DNA from: Tidjanibacter massiliensis
GTDB taxonomy: Bacteria; Bacteroidota; Bacteroidia; Bacteroidales; Rikenellaceae
NCBI RefSeq assembly: GCF_900104605.1
Contig: NZ_LT629960.1
Span: 1,736,001-1,800,000, forward strand
DNA length: 64,000 bases
Reading direction: 5' to 3'
The notes beneath the pieces are model-generated. The model ran no database searches and was not told where the DNA came from. It saw nothing but the letters and a program-made list of their open reading frames with translations. This document shows, in pieces, positions 1-9,425 of this stretch. Made by a program: the position numbers and the translations under genes. Numbering within the stretch: position 1 is the first letter of the stretch; every line of letters starts with the position of its first letter.

Positions 1-1
1 G

Positions 2-1804
2 GAGATAGATGCCCGCACGCTGTGGAACAAAATCATCCACAACGCCTGGAAGAGCGCCGAACCCGGCGTGCTCTTCTGGGATACCATCATCCGTGAATCG
101 GTACCCGACTGCTATGCCGACGAAGGCTTCCGCACGGTATCCACCAACCCCTGCGGCGAGATTCCGCTCTGTCCCTACGACAGTTGCCGCCTGCTGGCGA
201 TAAACCTGTACAGCTATGTGGACGACCCCTTCACCCCGCAGGCAAAGTTCGACTTCGACAAGTTCCGCAGCCATGTGGAGGCGGCCATGCGACTGATGGA
301 CGACATCATCGACCTCGAACTCGAAAAGATAGACATCATCTACAACAAGATAAAACACGACCCGGAAGACCTCGACATCCGCCGCGTAGAGCTCTCCCTG
401 TGGGAGAAGATACGCGAGAAGGCACTCAAGGGCCGCCGCACGGGACTCGGCATCACCGCCGAGGGCGACATGCTCGCCGCACTGGGGCTCACTTACGGCA
501 CCGACGAAGCGATAGCCTTCGCGGTGGAGGTACAGAAGACGCTGGCCGTGGAAGCCTATCGCGCCTCGGTAAAGATGGCCCGCGAAAGGGGCGCCTTCCC
601 GATGTACGACAACCTCAAGGAGGAGGGCAATCCGATGATAGAACGCATCCGCGAAGCCGACCCGGCCCTGTACGAGGAGATGACGCAGGTAGGCCGCCGC
701 AACATCGCCATGCTCACCATCGCACCCACGGGAACGACATCGCTCATGTCGCAGACCACTTCGGGCATCGAACCGGTCTTCCGTCCCGTCTATAAACGTC
801 GCCGCAAGGTCAATCCGACCGACAAGAACGTGAAAATCACCTTCACCGACGAGGTGGGCGACTCGTGGGAGGAGTACAATGTCTTCCATCACAAGTTCCT
901 CACATGGCTGCAGGTCACCGGCTACGACCTGTCGAAACTCGACGGCATCAGCGATGCCGAACTCGACAGGCTCGTCGAACAGTCGCCCTACAACAAGGCG
1001 ACTGCCAACGACATCGACTGGGTAGCCAAGGTAAAGATGCAGGGTGCCATCCAGAAATGGGTGGACCACTCCATCTCGGTCACCGTGAATCTGCCGGAGA
1101 GCGTCACCGAAGAGCTTGTCAGCAAGGTCTATCAGGCGGCCTGGGAGAGCGGCTGCAAGGGCGTGACGGTCTACCGCGACGGTTCGCGGGCAGGCGTGCT
1201 CGTGGACACGAAACCCAAAAAGAAGGAGAAGGAGGAGTGCGACTGCGACGAATACAAACCGCCGTTGGCACGCCCGATTGAGCTCGAGGCCGACGTGGTG
1301 CGTTTCAAGAACGGTACCGAGGACTGGATAGCCTTCGTGGGCATCTATAACGGACACCCCTACGAAATATTCACCGGTAAGATAGAGGAGGACTCTCTCT
1401 ACATTCCCAAATCCATCAACAAGGGATTCATCATCAAGGTAAAGGAGGAGGACGGACAAAAACGGTACGATTTCCGCTATCAGGACAAGTACGGCTACCC
1501 GCACGTCATCGGCGGCATATCGCGTCTGTTCGACAAGGAGTTCTGGAACTATGCGAAACTCATCTCCGGTGTGCTGCGCAACGGAATGCCCATCGTGGAT
1601 GTCGTCAATCTCGTGGACGGCCTCAGCTTCGACAGCGAAACGATAAGCAACTGGCAGAGCGGCGTGGCACGCGCCCTGAAGCAATACATCAAGGACGGCA
1701 CGAAGATACGCAAACAGAAATGCCCCAACTGCGGCGAAGAGTCGCTCGTCTTTCAAGAGAAGTGCCCGCACTGCACCTCGTGCGGCTGGTCGCGCTGTAG
1801 CTGA
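2..1804 (+). CDS. nrdJ: Adenosylcobalamin-dependent ribonucleoside-diphosphate reductase (class II), C-terminal part, 5' truncated
   Basis: Catalyses reduction of ribonucleotides to deoxyribonucleotides with an AdoCbl-derived radical instead of a diiron or glycyl radical. The frame is open from the window edge; about 600 residues are present and the true start lies outside. Visible motifs are the active-site NPCGEIPL near residue 48, the nucleotide-binding APTGTTS loop, and the C-terminal Cys cluster (CPNCGEE...CPHCTSCGWSRCS) that shuttles reducing equivalents and is typical of the NrdJ type. The stop is followed directly by a strong hairpin terminator, so it ends its transcription unit. The dependence on B12 fits the TonB/propeller uptake operon at 42-47 kb, but that link is inference. 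Identification of the class is firm. Confidence 0.93.
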   Translation, partial: EIDARTLWNKIIHNAWKSAEPGVLFWDTIIRESVPDCYADEGFRTVSTNPCGEIPLCPYDSCRLLAINLYSYVDDPFTPQAKFDFDKFRSHVEAAMRLMDDIIDLELEKIDIIYNKIKHDPEDLDIRRVELSLWEKIREKALKGRRTGLGITAEGDMLAALGLTYGTDEAIAFAVEVQKTLAVEAYRASVKMARERGAFPMYDNLKEEGNPMIERIREADPALYEEMTQVGRRNIAMLTIAPTGTTSLMSQTTSGIEPVFRPVYKRRRKVNPTDKNVKITFTDEVGDSWEEYNVFHHKFLTWLQVTGYDLSKLDGISDAELDRLVEQSPYNKATANDIDWVAKVKMQGAIQKWVDHSISVTVNLPESVTEELVSKVYQAAWESGCKGVTVYRDGSRAGVLVDTKPKKKEKEECDCDEYKPPLARPIELEADVVRFKNGTEDWIAFVGIYNGHPYEIFTGKIEEDSLYIPKSINKGFIIKVKEEDGQKRYDFRYQDKYGYPHVIGGISRLFDKEFWNYAKLISGVLRNGMPIVDVVNLVDGLSFDSETISNWQSGVARALKQYIKDGTKIRKQKCPNCGEESLVFQEKCPHCTSCGWSRCS

Positions 1805-1827
1805 CACGCACAGCCCGGCATACGCTC

Positions 1828-1868
1828 GTCCGGCCTTCGTCCCGAAAGGACGAAGGCCGGACTATTTA
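1828..1868 (+). terminator. Rho-independent terminator of nrdJ
   Basis: A perfect 15-bp stem (1828-1842 with 1848-1862, loop cgaaa) is followed by tattta. It starts 24 nt after the nrdJ stop. The rest of the 1805-2120 gap contains AT-rich sequence and the opposing terminator at 2063-2100. Confidence 0.85.
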
Positions 1869-2062
1869 TCGGTGGATGCAACCGACACCATTACATGGAA
1901 CACGGAAAAGACTCCGACTCTGGCACCAGCGGACGCATACCCTATTGCGTAACTACTTCCGAGACAGAACGATTTTATATTCTAATGATATAGATATCAA
2001 ATAAAAAATATAATTGCAATTACATATAAAAGCAATTTAAAACGAGTTTACACTAATGTTGG

Positions 2063-2100
2063 GAAAAAGCGGACAGCCTTTGTAAAAACAAAGGCTGTCC
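2063..2100 (-). terminator. Terminator of the secreted hypothetical gene
   Basis: On the minus strand a 12-bp stem (2089-2100 with 2071-2082, loop of six) is followed by cttttt. It lies 20 nt after the stop of the 2121-3365 gene and faces the nrdJ terminator. Confidence 0.85.
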
Positions 2101-2120
2101 ACATAAAATATCTTCTGTTC

Positions 2121-3365
2121 CTATTCCTCTAAAAATTCTTTTAACCACTGGATTCCAGTATCCGCTTCTCCGTTCAAACCTATTATTTCAGACGGAAAGA
2201 CATACGTCCCTGACAAGATTGTATTTGCGTCTATACTGCGAATAAGGTATTGCTTATCGTCTTTAGCGAAATAGCAATGCTGTTTGAAATAATATCCTCT
2301 GACACCATCTTCATACCTGTTATTTGCTTCGACGGTCAATTCTCCATCACCGTTCCATTGGGTTATGGATTGCGTAAATCCGGCTACTATATTTGCATAT
2401 TCATAATTAGTGGACGCTAAAGAATATACCACATAATCTTTCAACGCTCCCAATGCGTTCAATATCTCCACGCTGGGTCGATATATAAGACCATAAGGAC
2501 TTTCCTCGTATTCTCCTTTTACATATGTTCTGACATTGAAATGCCCCTTTTTCTCTCCCATATATGTGACTGTAATCTCATAGCTCCTATTCAGATATTT
2601 TGTATCCTCTTTGGCAAAATGATTCAAATACTCGATAAAAGAGGATTTACCCTGCTCCACCAAACGCGCAATATTGTCGGGCAGATTAACAGTAGAAATT
2701 ATTATATCAGATGCGTGAATTTCTGTTGGTGCTCCATAAATACCGGAAAGTTTATCTTTATCCCTATAATAGGCGAGAATACCATATTGTTGGATATCCC
2801 GGGATGAGGGTCTTTGACAGAATGCATAATAGCCTCCTGCTTCAAAAGCATTATCATACAATTCACTCGGCAGAAAGAATTTCAATGGAGCCCATGCGAC
2901 AGTCCCATTCCTACTGACTGCATACACGATCGTAGAACCGGGGAGTAGTTTCAGGCCAGGCAATATATAGTCGGGAACCAATATCATCATCGAGGCAGAA
3001 TATACATCGTTCATATCCTGCGCTCCCGACATCAAGGAGCCTGACAACATGAGTCCATTTCCAGCTTTGCTCGAGATGTAATAAACAGCTTCGCTATCCT
3101 CAAAAACATTATACTCGTCATTCAGTTTCAATAAGTCCTTTTTTGCTTGGTCGAATTGTGCAGAAGTCGGAGTGAATTTAATTTCATCCTGATAAATATT
3201 CTTTCTCTGTTTGACCACTTGGTCGAACAGCTTCCAACGTTCACTCAACGTGTATGTACCTGATATTCCGTTGTAAATAACGGTGTCCGGATCTATCTCC
3301 TGTGCCGTAGCTTTAATGGGAACAAGGCATAGTACAAACACATAAAAAAGTTTGCTCCGCATCAT
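2121..3365 (-). CDS. Secreted hypothetical protein, AT-rich
   Basis: No family is recognised. The start was placed at ATG 3365 because it gives a clean signal peptide (MMRSKLF, hydrophobic stretch, then TAQ as a signal peptidase I-type site); the longer frame from 3398 adds a charged aromatic extension. The mature part, about 390 residues, is mixed polar with no membrane segment and no obvious repeat; an export role in the periplasm or outer surface is inferred. The gene is visibly richer in A/T than the genes on either side, which suggests a different origin. It lies 41 nt after the U32 peptidase gene on the same strand and ends at its own terminator, so cotranscription is possible but no functional link is evident. 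Confidence 0.7.
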   Translation of the reverse strand: MMRSKLFYVFVLCLVPIKATAQEIDPDTVIYNGISGTYTLSERWKLFDQVVKQRKNIYQDEIKFTPTSAQFDQAKKDLLKLNDEYNVFEDSEAVYYISSKAGNGLMLSGSLMSGAQDMNDVYSASMMILVPDYILPGLKLLPGSTIVYAVSRNGTVAWAPLKFFLPSELYDNAFEAGGYYAFCQRPSSRDIQQYGILAYYRDKDKLSGIYGAPTEIHASDIIISTVNLPDNIARLVEQGKSSFIEYLNHFAKEDTKYLNRSYEITVTYMGEKKGHFNVRTYVKGEYEESPYGLIYRPSVEILNALGALKDYVVYSLASTNYEYANIVAGFTQSITQWNGDGELTVEANNRYEDGVRGYYFKQHCYFAKDDKQYLIRSIDANTILSGTYVFPSEIIGLNGEADTGIQWLKEFLEE

Positions 3366-3406
3366 AATATTAAAGTATAAATATTTAAAATATCCCACGC
3401 GATATC

Positions 3407-4669
3407 CTACTGCGTGACCACCTCCGATGCGGGGACGATTTTATAGAGTTTGTCGCCGCGGCGGACAGGCCCCGGCGTCTTCACCGAACAGAACACCCCC
3501 TGCGGCGCTGTTTCTGCCGGACGGTCGGCCACATAAACCTCGTCGGCACTCCCTTCGAGGGCACCGGTCGTTTCACCGAGAACCACATAACGGGCACCCC
3601 GTTCGAGCGGTGAAGCCTCCACCTGTATCTCCGCAACGCCTATCTTCTTGAAGAAATTGGTGATTTTACCCACATACACCTTCCGTACCGTCGCCGACGA
3701 CCCGTAATTGGCACTGAGTTCGACGACAGGCGCACCCTGATAATAGCCGCCCCAGAAACCGCGGTTGAACACCTCCGCAAGACGTTCCGTCCAGACGGCC
3801 GCCCGTTCCGGAGAGTAGGTTCCCTCCTCGATGGCCCGCAGTGCCTCGTCGTACGTCTCGACCACCCGCTTCACATACTCCGCCGAACGGGCACGTCCCT
3901 CTATCTTCAGCACACGCACGCCGGCCTCTATGAACCGGTCGAGGAAAGGTATCGTGCACAGGTCTTTCGGAGAGAGCAGGTAACGTCCTTCCACGGCGAT
4001 GGTTTCACCGGTATCCCGGTCGCGCAGTTCGTAGGAACGACGGCATATCTGCCGGCACGCTCCGCGGTTGGCCGACTCCCCGCACTCGTGCAGGCTCAGA
4101 TAGCATTTACCCGATATACCCATGCAAAGGGCACCGTGGGCGAACATCTCTATCTTGACCGGCCGCCCGGAGGGACCGCATATGCGCTGCGCGAGGATAT
4201 TGTCGTATATCTGCCGTATCTGTCCGAGGTTCAGTTCGCGGGCGAGCACCACCACGTCCGCCCACCGGGAGTAGAAACGCAGTGTCTCGGTGTTCGACAC
4301 GTTGAGCTGCGTGGAGATATGCACCTCCATGCCGACACTCCGCGCATAGAGGATAGCGGACTGGTCGGAAGCTATCACTGCATCCACTCCCTCGCGCAGG
4401 GCACAGTCCACGACCCGACGCATCTCCTCCACCTCGTCATCGTAAAGTATCGTATTGACTGTCAGGTAGGTCTTGACACCGTACTGCCGGGCTGTCGCCA
4501 CGATGCGCGCGAGGTCGTCGAGGGTAAAATTGGCCGCCGACCGGGAACGCATGTTCAACTGTCCCACGCCGAAATAGACGGAATCGGCACCGGCCGCCAC
4601 GGCCGCCATGAGCGATTCGTAGGAACCGACCGGGGCCATTATCTCTATGTCGCTGCGTTTTATCGCCAT
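3407..4669 (-). CDS. Peptidase U32 family protein (probable tRNA/rRNA hydroxylase type)
   Basis: 420 residues, close to the family norm of about 400-450. The U32 signature is present around residue 175 (EMFAHGALCMGISGKCYLS), followed by the other conserved cysteines (ECGES...GACRQICRRSY) that in characterised relatives (RlhA, TrhP) hold an iron-sulfur cluster. The N-terminal half looks like a TIM-barrel (IEIMAPVGSYESLMAAVAAGADSVYFG). Relatives once called collagenases are now known to hydroxylate C2501 of 23S rRNA or U34 of tRNA; which substrate applies cannot be told from the sequence. It sits 63 nt downstream of the polyprenyl synthetase gene on the same strand, so the two may be cotranscribed. 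Family call firm, substrate open. Confidence 0.88.
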   Translation of the reverse strand: MAIKRSDIEIMAPVGSYESLMAAVAAGADSVYFGVGQLNMRSRSAANFTLDDLARIVATARQYGVKTYLTVNTILYDDEVEEMRRVVDCALREGVDAVIASDQSAILYARSVGMEVHISTQLNVSNTETLRFYSRWADVVVLARELNLGQIRQIYDNILAQRICGPSGRPVKIEMFAHGALCMGISGKCYLSLHECGESANRGACRQICRRSYELRDRDTGETIAVEGRYLLSPKDLCTIPFLDRFIEAGVRVLKIEGRARSAEYVKRVVETYDEALRAIEEGTYSPERAAVWTERLAEVFNRGFWGGYYQGAPVVELSANYGSSATVRKVYVGKITNFFKKIGVAEIQVEASPLERGARYVVLGETTGALEGSADEVYVADRPAETAPQGVFCSVKTPGPVRRGDKLYKIVPASEVVTQ

Positions 4670-4732
4670 GATATCGTAATCGTTAATGGGCCGAAGCGGC
4701 AGAACCCCTCTCCGCCGGCGGAACCCGCCGCA

Positions 4733-5707
4733 TCAGCTCAGCCGTTTGGTCAGTTCGAGCGCGAGCCGCTCCATCGGCTCCCGCCTCCCGCCCGATACCG
4801 ACAGAGCGGCGAGCGCCTCCGTCGCACGGGCCGTATAACGCTCCACGGCCGTTTCTGCCTGTTCGCGCACACCGAGCGAGTCGTAAATGGCCAGCACCCG
4901 CGCCACCTTCTCGTCGGCTATCATCTCCCGGTTGTGCATCAGGCCTCCCAACTTTCTGCGCGTATCCTCGTCGGCAATCTCCATCGCTGCGGTGGTCAGG
5001 AACGTCTTTTTCCCCTCGGTAATGTCGCCCCCTATCTTCTTCCCGAGCGAATCCTGTGTACCGTAACTGTCGAGAATATCGTCACGTATCTGGAATGCCA
5101 TGCCCAGTTCCGTAGCGAAGGTGTATATTCGGTCGCAGTCCTCCTGCGAGGCCCCGCCGCAAACCGCACCTATGACGGCGGCACCGGCGAGCAAGACGGC
5201 CGTCTTGAGCGATATCATGTGCAGGTAATCCTCCATGGGAACCCTTTCGAGCGCTTCGAAATCCATGTCGTACTGCTGTCCCTCGCACACCTTCAGCGAG
5301 GTATCGTTGAAGATGCGGAAAATACGGGGCAGGATGGCCGGGTCGGCCTGTTCGAGCAGACGGTAGGAGTAAATCATCATGGCATCGCCCGAAAGGATGG
5401 CGCTGTTGACACCCCATTTGCGGTGTACGGCAGGTTTGCCGCGGCGGACGGCAGCATTGTCCATGATGTCGTCGTGCAGCAGCGTGAAGTTGTGGAAAAC
5501 CTCCACCGCCGCAGCACACGGCAGCGCACACGCCACGTCGTCGCTGAATATGTTGCATGCCATCATGGCCAGCAGCGGCCGGAGCCGTTTGCCGCCCTTG
5601 CTGAGCGAATAGACAATGGGCTCGTAAAGCGTATCCGGCTCTTCGGGAAAGGGAAGTGCATGGATGTACTCCTCTATGATGGCTGAAAGTTCTTCTTTGC
5701 TGTACAT
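4733..5707 (-). CDS. Polyprenyl diphosphate synthetase (trans-isoprenyl diphosphate synthase)
   Basis: Condenses isopentenyl diphosphate onto allylic diphosphates to make geranyl, farnesyl or longer prenyl chains for quinones and undecaprenyl lipids. Both aspartate-rich motifs that bind Mg-diphosphate are present: LLHDDIMDNA as the first and FQIRDDILD as the second, with the GGKRLRP substrate motif near residue 40. Start 5707 (MYSKEELS) was chosen over the longer frame from 5809, because the upstream part overlaps a TAnnTTTG promoter box and is not protein-like. 324 residues is normal for the family. The sequence alone does not settle chain length. Probably the first gene of a unit with the U32 gene. 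Confidence 0.92.
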   Translation of the reverse strand: MYSKEELSAIIEEYIHALPFPEEPDTLYEPIVYSLSKGGKRLRPLLAMMACNIFSDDVACALPCAAAVEVFHNFTLLHDDIMDNAAVRRGKPAVHRKWGVNSAILSGDAMMIYSYRLLEQADPAILPRIFRIFNDTSLKVCEGQQYDMDFEALERVPMEDYLHMISLKTAVLLAGAAVIGAVCGGASQEDCDRIYTFATELGMAFQIRDDILDSYGTQDSLGKKIGGDITEGKKTFLTTAAMEIADEDTRRKLGGLMHNREMIADEKVARVLAIYDSLGVREQAETAVERYTARATEALAALSVSGGRREPMERLALELTKRLS

Positions 5708-5774
5708 GTTTTCCGGGTTGGTTCGGTAAGTTGCATATTGTCGGGACTCCGCAGCCCCGCTCTCGTTTTCGATG

Positions 5775-5782
5775 CAAAGATA
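5775..5782 (-). promoter_or_regulatory. Promoter -7 box of the polyprenyl synthetase gene
   Basis: TATCTTTG on the minus strand matches the Bacteroidetes TAnnTTTG consensus 68 nt upstream of ATG 5707. No good upstream TTTG at the right distance is seen. Confidence 0.55.
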
Positions 5783-5802
5783 GGTAAAGCCCGGACAATT
5801 AT

Positions 5803-5833
5803 TTTGCACAATCCTTGCATTTGGATAAATTTA
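5803..5833 (+). promoter_or_regulatory. Promoter of the ROK kinase gene
   Basis: TTTG (5803-5806), a 19-nt spacer, then TAAATTTA (5826-5833) follow the Bacteroidetes sigma-factor consensus closely. This predicts a leader of about 95 nt before ATG 5936. It is divergent from the polyprenyl synthetase promoter. Confidence 0.65.
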
Positions 5834-5935
5834 CATCCCGGTTCGCGGGATTCCGCGGACAGGTGCCCGCAGCCGGTACGGGTACGGCTGAACCACGGGA
5901 GACGAACCGGCAGAACATCAAGGGATAACGGAGAC

Positions 5936-6946
5936 ATGACGGAAAAACTGGCCATAGGAGTCGACGTCGGCGGTACGAATACCGTGACGGGACTCGTAGA
6001 TACGGAGGGAAAGACGCACGGGGAACGCAGCTTCAAGACCAGGGAGTACCCCTATTTCGAGGATTACGTGGAACGCCTGGTGCAGGACATCGAGTCGCTC
6101 AGGCGCATCGCCCCCGGTACGGAACTCGCGGGCATAGGCATCGGGGCTCCGAACGGCAACTATTTCAGCGGCGTGGCCGAGAACCCAATCAACATCCGGT
6201 GGTATGAACGGAACCGGGACGGCTCGCAGGGAGCGCAGATACTGACCATCCCGTTCGTGGAGACGGTCAAGAAACACTACCCGTCGCTGCCGGTCGTCAT
6301 CGACAACGACGCCAATGCCGCCGCCATCGGCGAAATGATATACGGCGGAGCGCGGGGTATGCGAGACTTTATCGAAATAACGCTCGGCACGGGACTGGGC
6401 GGCGGCATCGTTGCCAACGGCGAAATGGTGTACGGCTACGGTGGGACGGCCGGCGAACTCGGCCACATCACGGTCAGGCCCGGCGGGAGACTGTGCGGCT
6501 GTGGACGCCGGGGATGCCTCGAGACCTATGTCTCCGCCACCGGCATCGTGCGTACCATGCTGGAGATTCTCGCGGACGATACGCGACCAAGCAGGCTCCG
6601 GAGCGTTCCTGTGGAGAAGATAGACTCCAAAATGATAGCCGAAGCCGCCCTGGACGGCGACGAACTCGCACGGGCCGCCTTCGAGGAGACAGGCCGGATA
6701 CTCGGCGAGTCGCTGGCCAATTTCGTAGCCTTTTCTTTCCCCGAAGCGATATTTCTTTTCGGAGGGCTGGCCAAATCGGGCAACCTGCTGTGGGAACCGA
6801 CCAAACGGCACATGGAGACCAACATGCTCCGCAACTACAAGGGAATGGTCAAACTGCTCCCCTCGGGCATCGACCGGGCCAATGCGGCCATACTCGGCGC
6901 ATCGGCACTGGTATGGAAAGAGCTGCGGAAACTCGAACGCAGATAA
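5936..6946 (+). CDS. ROK family sugar kinase (glucokinase-like)
   Basis: ATP-dependent phosphorylation of glucose or a related hexose or N-acetylhexosamine in the cytoplasm. 336 residues. Start at ATG 5936, preceded by aacggag as a ribosome site; the frame continues upstream to 5738 but that part lies over the promoter. Motifs: N-terminal phosphate loop IGVDVGGTNT, the catalytic aspartate in VIDNDANAAAIGE, GLGGGIV, and the zinc-binding ROK signature CGCGRRGCLETY. The HxxxRPGGRLCGCG region carries the family's ligand histidine (ELGHITV). Absence of an N-terminal helix-turn-helix argues for an enzyme rather than a ROK repressor. Substrate unproven; glucokinase is the usual annotation of this length class in Bacteroidales. 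Confidence 0.88.
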   Translation: MTEKLAIGVDVGGTNTVTGLVDTEGKTHGERSFKTREYPYFEDYVERLVQDIESLRRIAPGTELAGIGIGAPNGNYFSGVAENPINIRWYERNRDGSQGAQILTIPFVETVKKHYPSLPVVIDNDANAAAIGEMIYGGARGMRDFIEITLGTGLGGGIVANGEMVYGYGGTAGELGHITVRPGGRLCGCGRRGCLETYVSATGIVRTMLEILADDTRPSRLRSVPVEKIDSKMIAEAALDGDELARAAFEETGRILGESLANFVAFSFPEAIFLFGGLAKSGNLLWEPTKRHMETNMLRNYKGMVKLLPSGIDRANAAILGASALVWKELRKLERR

Positions 6947-7196
6947 ATCCCGCCTGCGGAACGCCGAGGCATCCGCGGAGCCGCGTCCGACTATCTTTAC
7001 CGACCGGGCTTGCGTTTCTATGCCGACAGCATCCTGCAATGCGGCCTATCTCTTCACGGCCCGCGAATGCAGGCTGCAGAGGCGATATGCACCGGCCTCC
7101 ATTGTCCGGCTTCGGGAAACCGCCGGATACCGCACCGGCCATCTCCGGCCAGGGGCCGCATACGAACGGACACGCAATTTTCGACTCGAACCGAAC

Positions 7197-8198
7197 ATGG
7201 AACACGAACCCCGCATTCTCTCCGTCAGGGAACATCCCGAATACGCACGGCAGGCCATAGAATATATCTCCTCCCGCTGGCGGGAGGTGCCGCAGGCGCT
7301 CTACGATGATTGTATTTCGGAATCGCTGTATGCTGTTGGCCCCCTGCCCCAATGGTATCTCCTTTTGGATTCGGAGAGGATTGTCGGCTGTGCGGGACTC
7401 ATCTCCAACGACTTCATCAGCCGTGGCGACTTGTGGCCGTGGGTGTGCGCACTGTATGTGGAAGAGACTTTCCGCGGACGCGGCTATGCCGGCCTGTTGC
7501 TGGAACGGTGCCGCAGGGATGCGGAACGTTCGGGATACCGGGCCCTCTATCTCTCGACCGAACTGGAGGGCTATTACGAGAAACACGGTTACGATTACAT
7601 AGGCGAAGGATACGGCCCGGACGGAGGGGCGATACCAATCTATCGTTTCGACATACGTGCCTCCGCCCTGCTCGCCTCAGGCGGATACGTCGTCCGGCCC
7701 GAACGGCCCGGCGAGGAGGAGGAACTCTGCCGCCTCGTCCGGACGGCTTTCGAAACAGCGACGGTCAGCGACGGGACGGAACAGGATTTCGCCGCCCGGC
7801 TGCGCAACAGCCGGGACTACATTCCGGAACTCGCCCTTGTGGCGACCTGCAAGGAGAGGCCCGTCGCACACGTCATGTTCACCCGGACACGGGTGGAACG
7901 CCCCGACGGCCGGCTCTTCGAGGGGCTGCTCGTCGCACCGCTCTCCGTACTCGCCGCCCACCGCGGCATCGGCCTGGGCGCGGCACTGCTCGAAGAGGGC
8001 ATGCGGCGGGCCCGCGTCATGGGATTCGGCGCAGCATTCCTATGCGGCAATCCCGCCTACTACCACCGCTTCGGCTTCCGTTCCACAGCCCGTTACGGTA
8101 TCCGGCCCACAGGCGACATTCCACCGCAATTCGTAATGGCCGCCGAGCTCCGTCCCCGGGCACTGCAAGGCATAACCGGCACCGTCTCCTTCTGCTGA
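7197..8198 (+). CDS. Tandem GNAT-domain N-acetyltransferase
   Basis: 333 residues with two GNAT folds. The first (about 1-155) has the acetyl-CoA loop YVEETFRGRGYAGLLLERC. The second (about 160-320) has LSVLAAHRGIGLGAALLEEGMRRA and the typical ending AAFLCGNPAYYHRFGF seen in predicted N-acetyltransferases of the YhbS type. ATG 7197 (MEHEPRILS) was chosen because the first GNAT domain begins there; the longer frame from 6882 overlaps the kinase gene. The second domain keeps the Q/R-x-x-G-x-G/A pyrophosphate loop (HRGIGLG), and so does the first (FRGRGYA), so both may be active. Acetyl acceptor unknown. It is about 250 nt after the kinase gene with no clear terminator between. Confidence 0.85.
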   Translation: MEHEPRILSVREHPEYARQAIEYISSRWREVPQALYDDCISESLYAVGPLPQWYLLLDSERIVGCAGLISNDFISRGDLWPWVCALYVEETFRGRGYAGLLLERCRRDAERSGYRALYLSTELEGYYEKHGYDYIGEGYGPDGGAIPIYRFDIRASALLASGGYVVRPERPGEEEELCRLVRTAFETATVSDGTEQDFAARLRNSRDYIPELALVATCKERPVAHVMFTRTRVERPDGRLFEGLLVAPLSVLAAHRGIGLGAALLEEGMRRARVMGFGAAFLCGNPAYYHRFGFRSTARYGIRPTGDIPPQFVMAAELRPRALQGITGTVSFC

Positions 8199-8297
8199 CC
8201 GCCCCCCTGCACCCTATCGCCGCACCGGCTCCGATACACAGCGACACCCACCACTGCGAAAAGGCAGACCCTATACATGTATCTCTCCAGGAATCTC

Positions 8298-9035
8298 CTA
8301 CGACGCGGGACCGGCCTCCGTCAAGAGACCGTCCGGTTTTTCCTCCATCCCGTCATAACCGCTGTCGGTCACACCATACTCCTCCTCGATGCCGTCTATG
8401 ACCTTCTGTATCTCGCCGAGCACTGCTTCGATAGCTTCCTCGTCGACTATCGTACCGTTCACGGACAGAAACTCGCACATATAATCGCTTTCCAGCCAAA
8501 GCCCCCACCGGTCGTACACGCTCCCGTCGCGGAATACAAGGTAGTCCTTATCGTCATTGTATGTCAGGGCGCCGCGCTTCTTGCTGTTATAAAAATCCAT
8601 CACGCTGCCGAAATTGCCGAACGCCTCGTAGCACCGGATGATATACAGCAACAGATGTTTGTTCCGAACGTCCGGCATGAGCGCCGAAGCCTCCAACATC
8701 TCCAGCGCATCATCCGTATAGGAATAGGGCTGCAAATACGATATCGCATGGGCGTACATCCGCAGCGTATCCGGCGGAATGCTCCTGTAATCCCTCGAAA
8801 GCATCTCACGGCCTATGTGTACGTCAGCGGCGATATAATCCATGGCCTCGTGCAGCTTCATGACATTCTTCTCCAGCTCTATCTTGATAAGCCGCATATT
8901 CTCCTTGATGTTTTTTCTGACGGTATGGTTCGTAATCATGGCCGACCCCGCAAAAGTCACGGCGACACCGAGTATTACGACCGAAAGTTCCCGCAGGTAA
9001 TCCCCCGGCCGGAATTTATCGAGAAATTTTCCCAT
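8298..9035 (-). CDS. Hypothetical single-pass membrane protein
   Basis: 245 residues beginning at ATG 9035 (MGKFLDKFRPGDYLREL). One transmembrane segment at about residues 15-37 (LSVVILGVAVTFAGSAMI) is followed by a helical, highly charged region (HTVRKNIKENMRLIKIELEKNVMKLHEAMDY). The layout, a short basic N-terminus, one membrane helix and a helical soluble part, recalls Bacteroidetes DUF6090-type proteins, but I do not recognise a diagnostic motif and the similarity is only of architecture. The C-terminal 60 residues are acidic. The frame continues upstream to 9530 through the tRNA gene, which cannot be coding. It converges with the GNAT gene. Confidence 0.7.
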   Translation of the reverse strand: MGKFLDKFRPGDYLRELSVVILGVAVTFAGSAMITNHTVRKNIKENMRLIKIELEKNVMKLHEAMDYIAADVHIGREMLSRDYRSIPPDTLRMYAHAISYLQPYSYTDDALEMLEASALMPDVRNKHLLLYIIRCYEAFGNFGSVMDFYNSKKRGALTYNDDKDYLVFRDGSVYDRWGLWLESDYMCEFLSVNGTIVDEEAIEAVLGEIQKVIDGIEEEYGVTDSGYDGMEEKPDGLLTEAGPAS

Positions 9036-9257
9036 TGCTGCAACACTGAATCGTAAAGCGTTGCAAGATACGAAAATATTGACCGGTCTGCAACGGATAC
9101 CGCCGCACGGTAAACCGCACGACGGCATCCGCAGGTTCGCTCCCACCGGACAATCCGGCAAATTTAAAGACGCAATTTTTTTGACCGGGTGGTTAATTTG
9201 CAAATTATTATTACTTTTGTAGCCCGTAAGCAGACACTCGTTCGTCTGCGAAACAAG

Positions 9258-9347
9258 GGAAAGATGCCGGAGTGGTCGAACGGGCCGCACTCGAAATGCG
9301 GTGTACGGGTAACTGTACCGGGGGTTCGAATCCCTCTCTTTCCGCCA
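9258..9347 (+). tRNA. tRNA-Ser (CGA)
   Basis: Acceptor GGAAAGA pairs with TCTTTCC, then G and an encoded CCA. The anticodon arm CCGCA-CTCGAAA-TGCGG gives CGA, reading UCG. A long variable arm (gtacgggtaactgtac) is typical of class II tRNAs, and the T loop is TTCGAAT. A TACTTTTG promoter box lies at 9212-9219. Confidence 0.96.
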
Positions 9348-9382
9348 AAAACGAACCGCACCGCAGGGTACGGTATCTAACA

Positions 9383-9425
9383 AAGGCAACTTGCAAGTTA
9401 TCTTGAAGTTGCCTTCCATTTTTTC
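9383..9425 (+). terminator. Terminator of tRNA-Ser
   Basis: Stem aaggcaactt (9383-9392) with aagttgcctt (9406-9415), followed by ccatttttt. The remaining 9426-9719 holds no recognisable gene or repeat. Confidence 0.8.
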
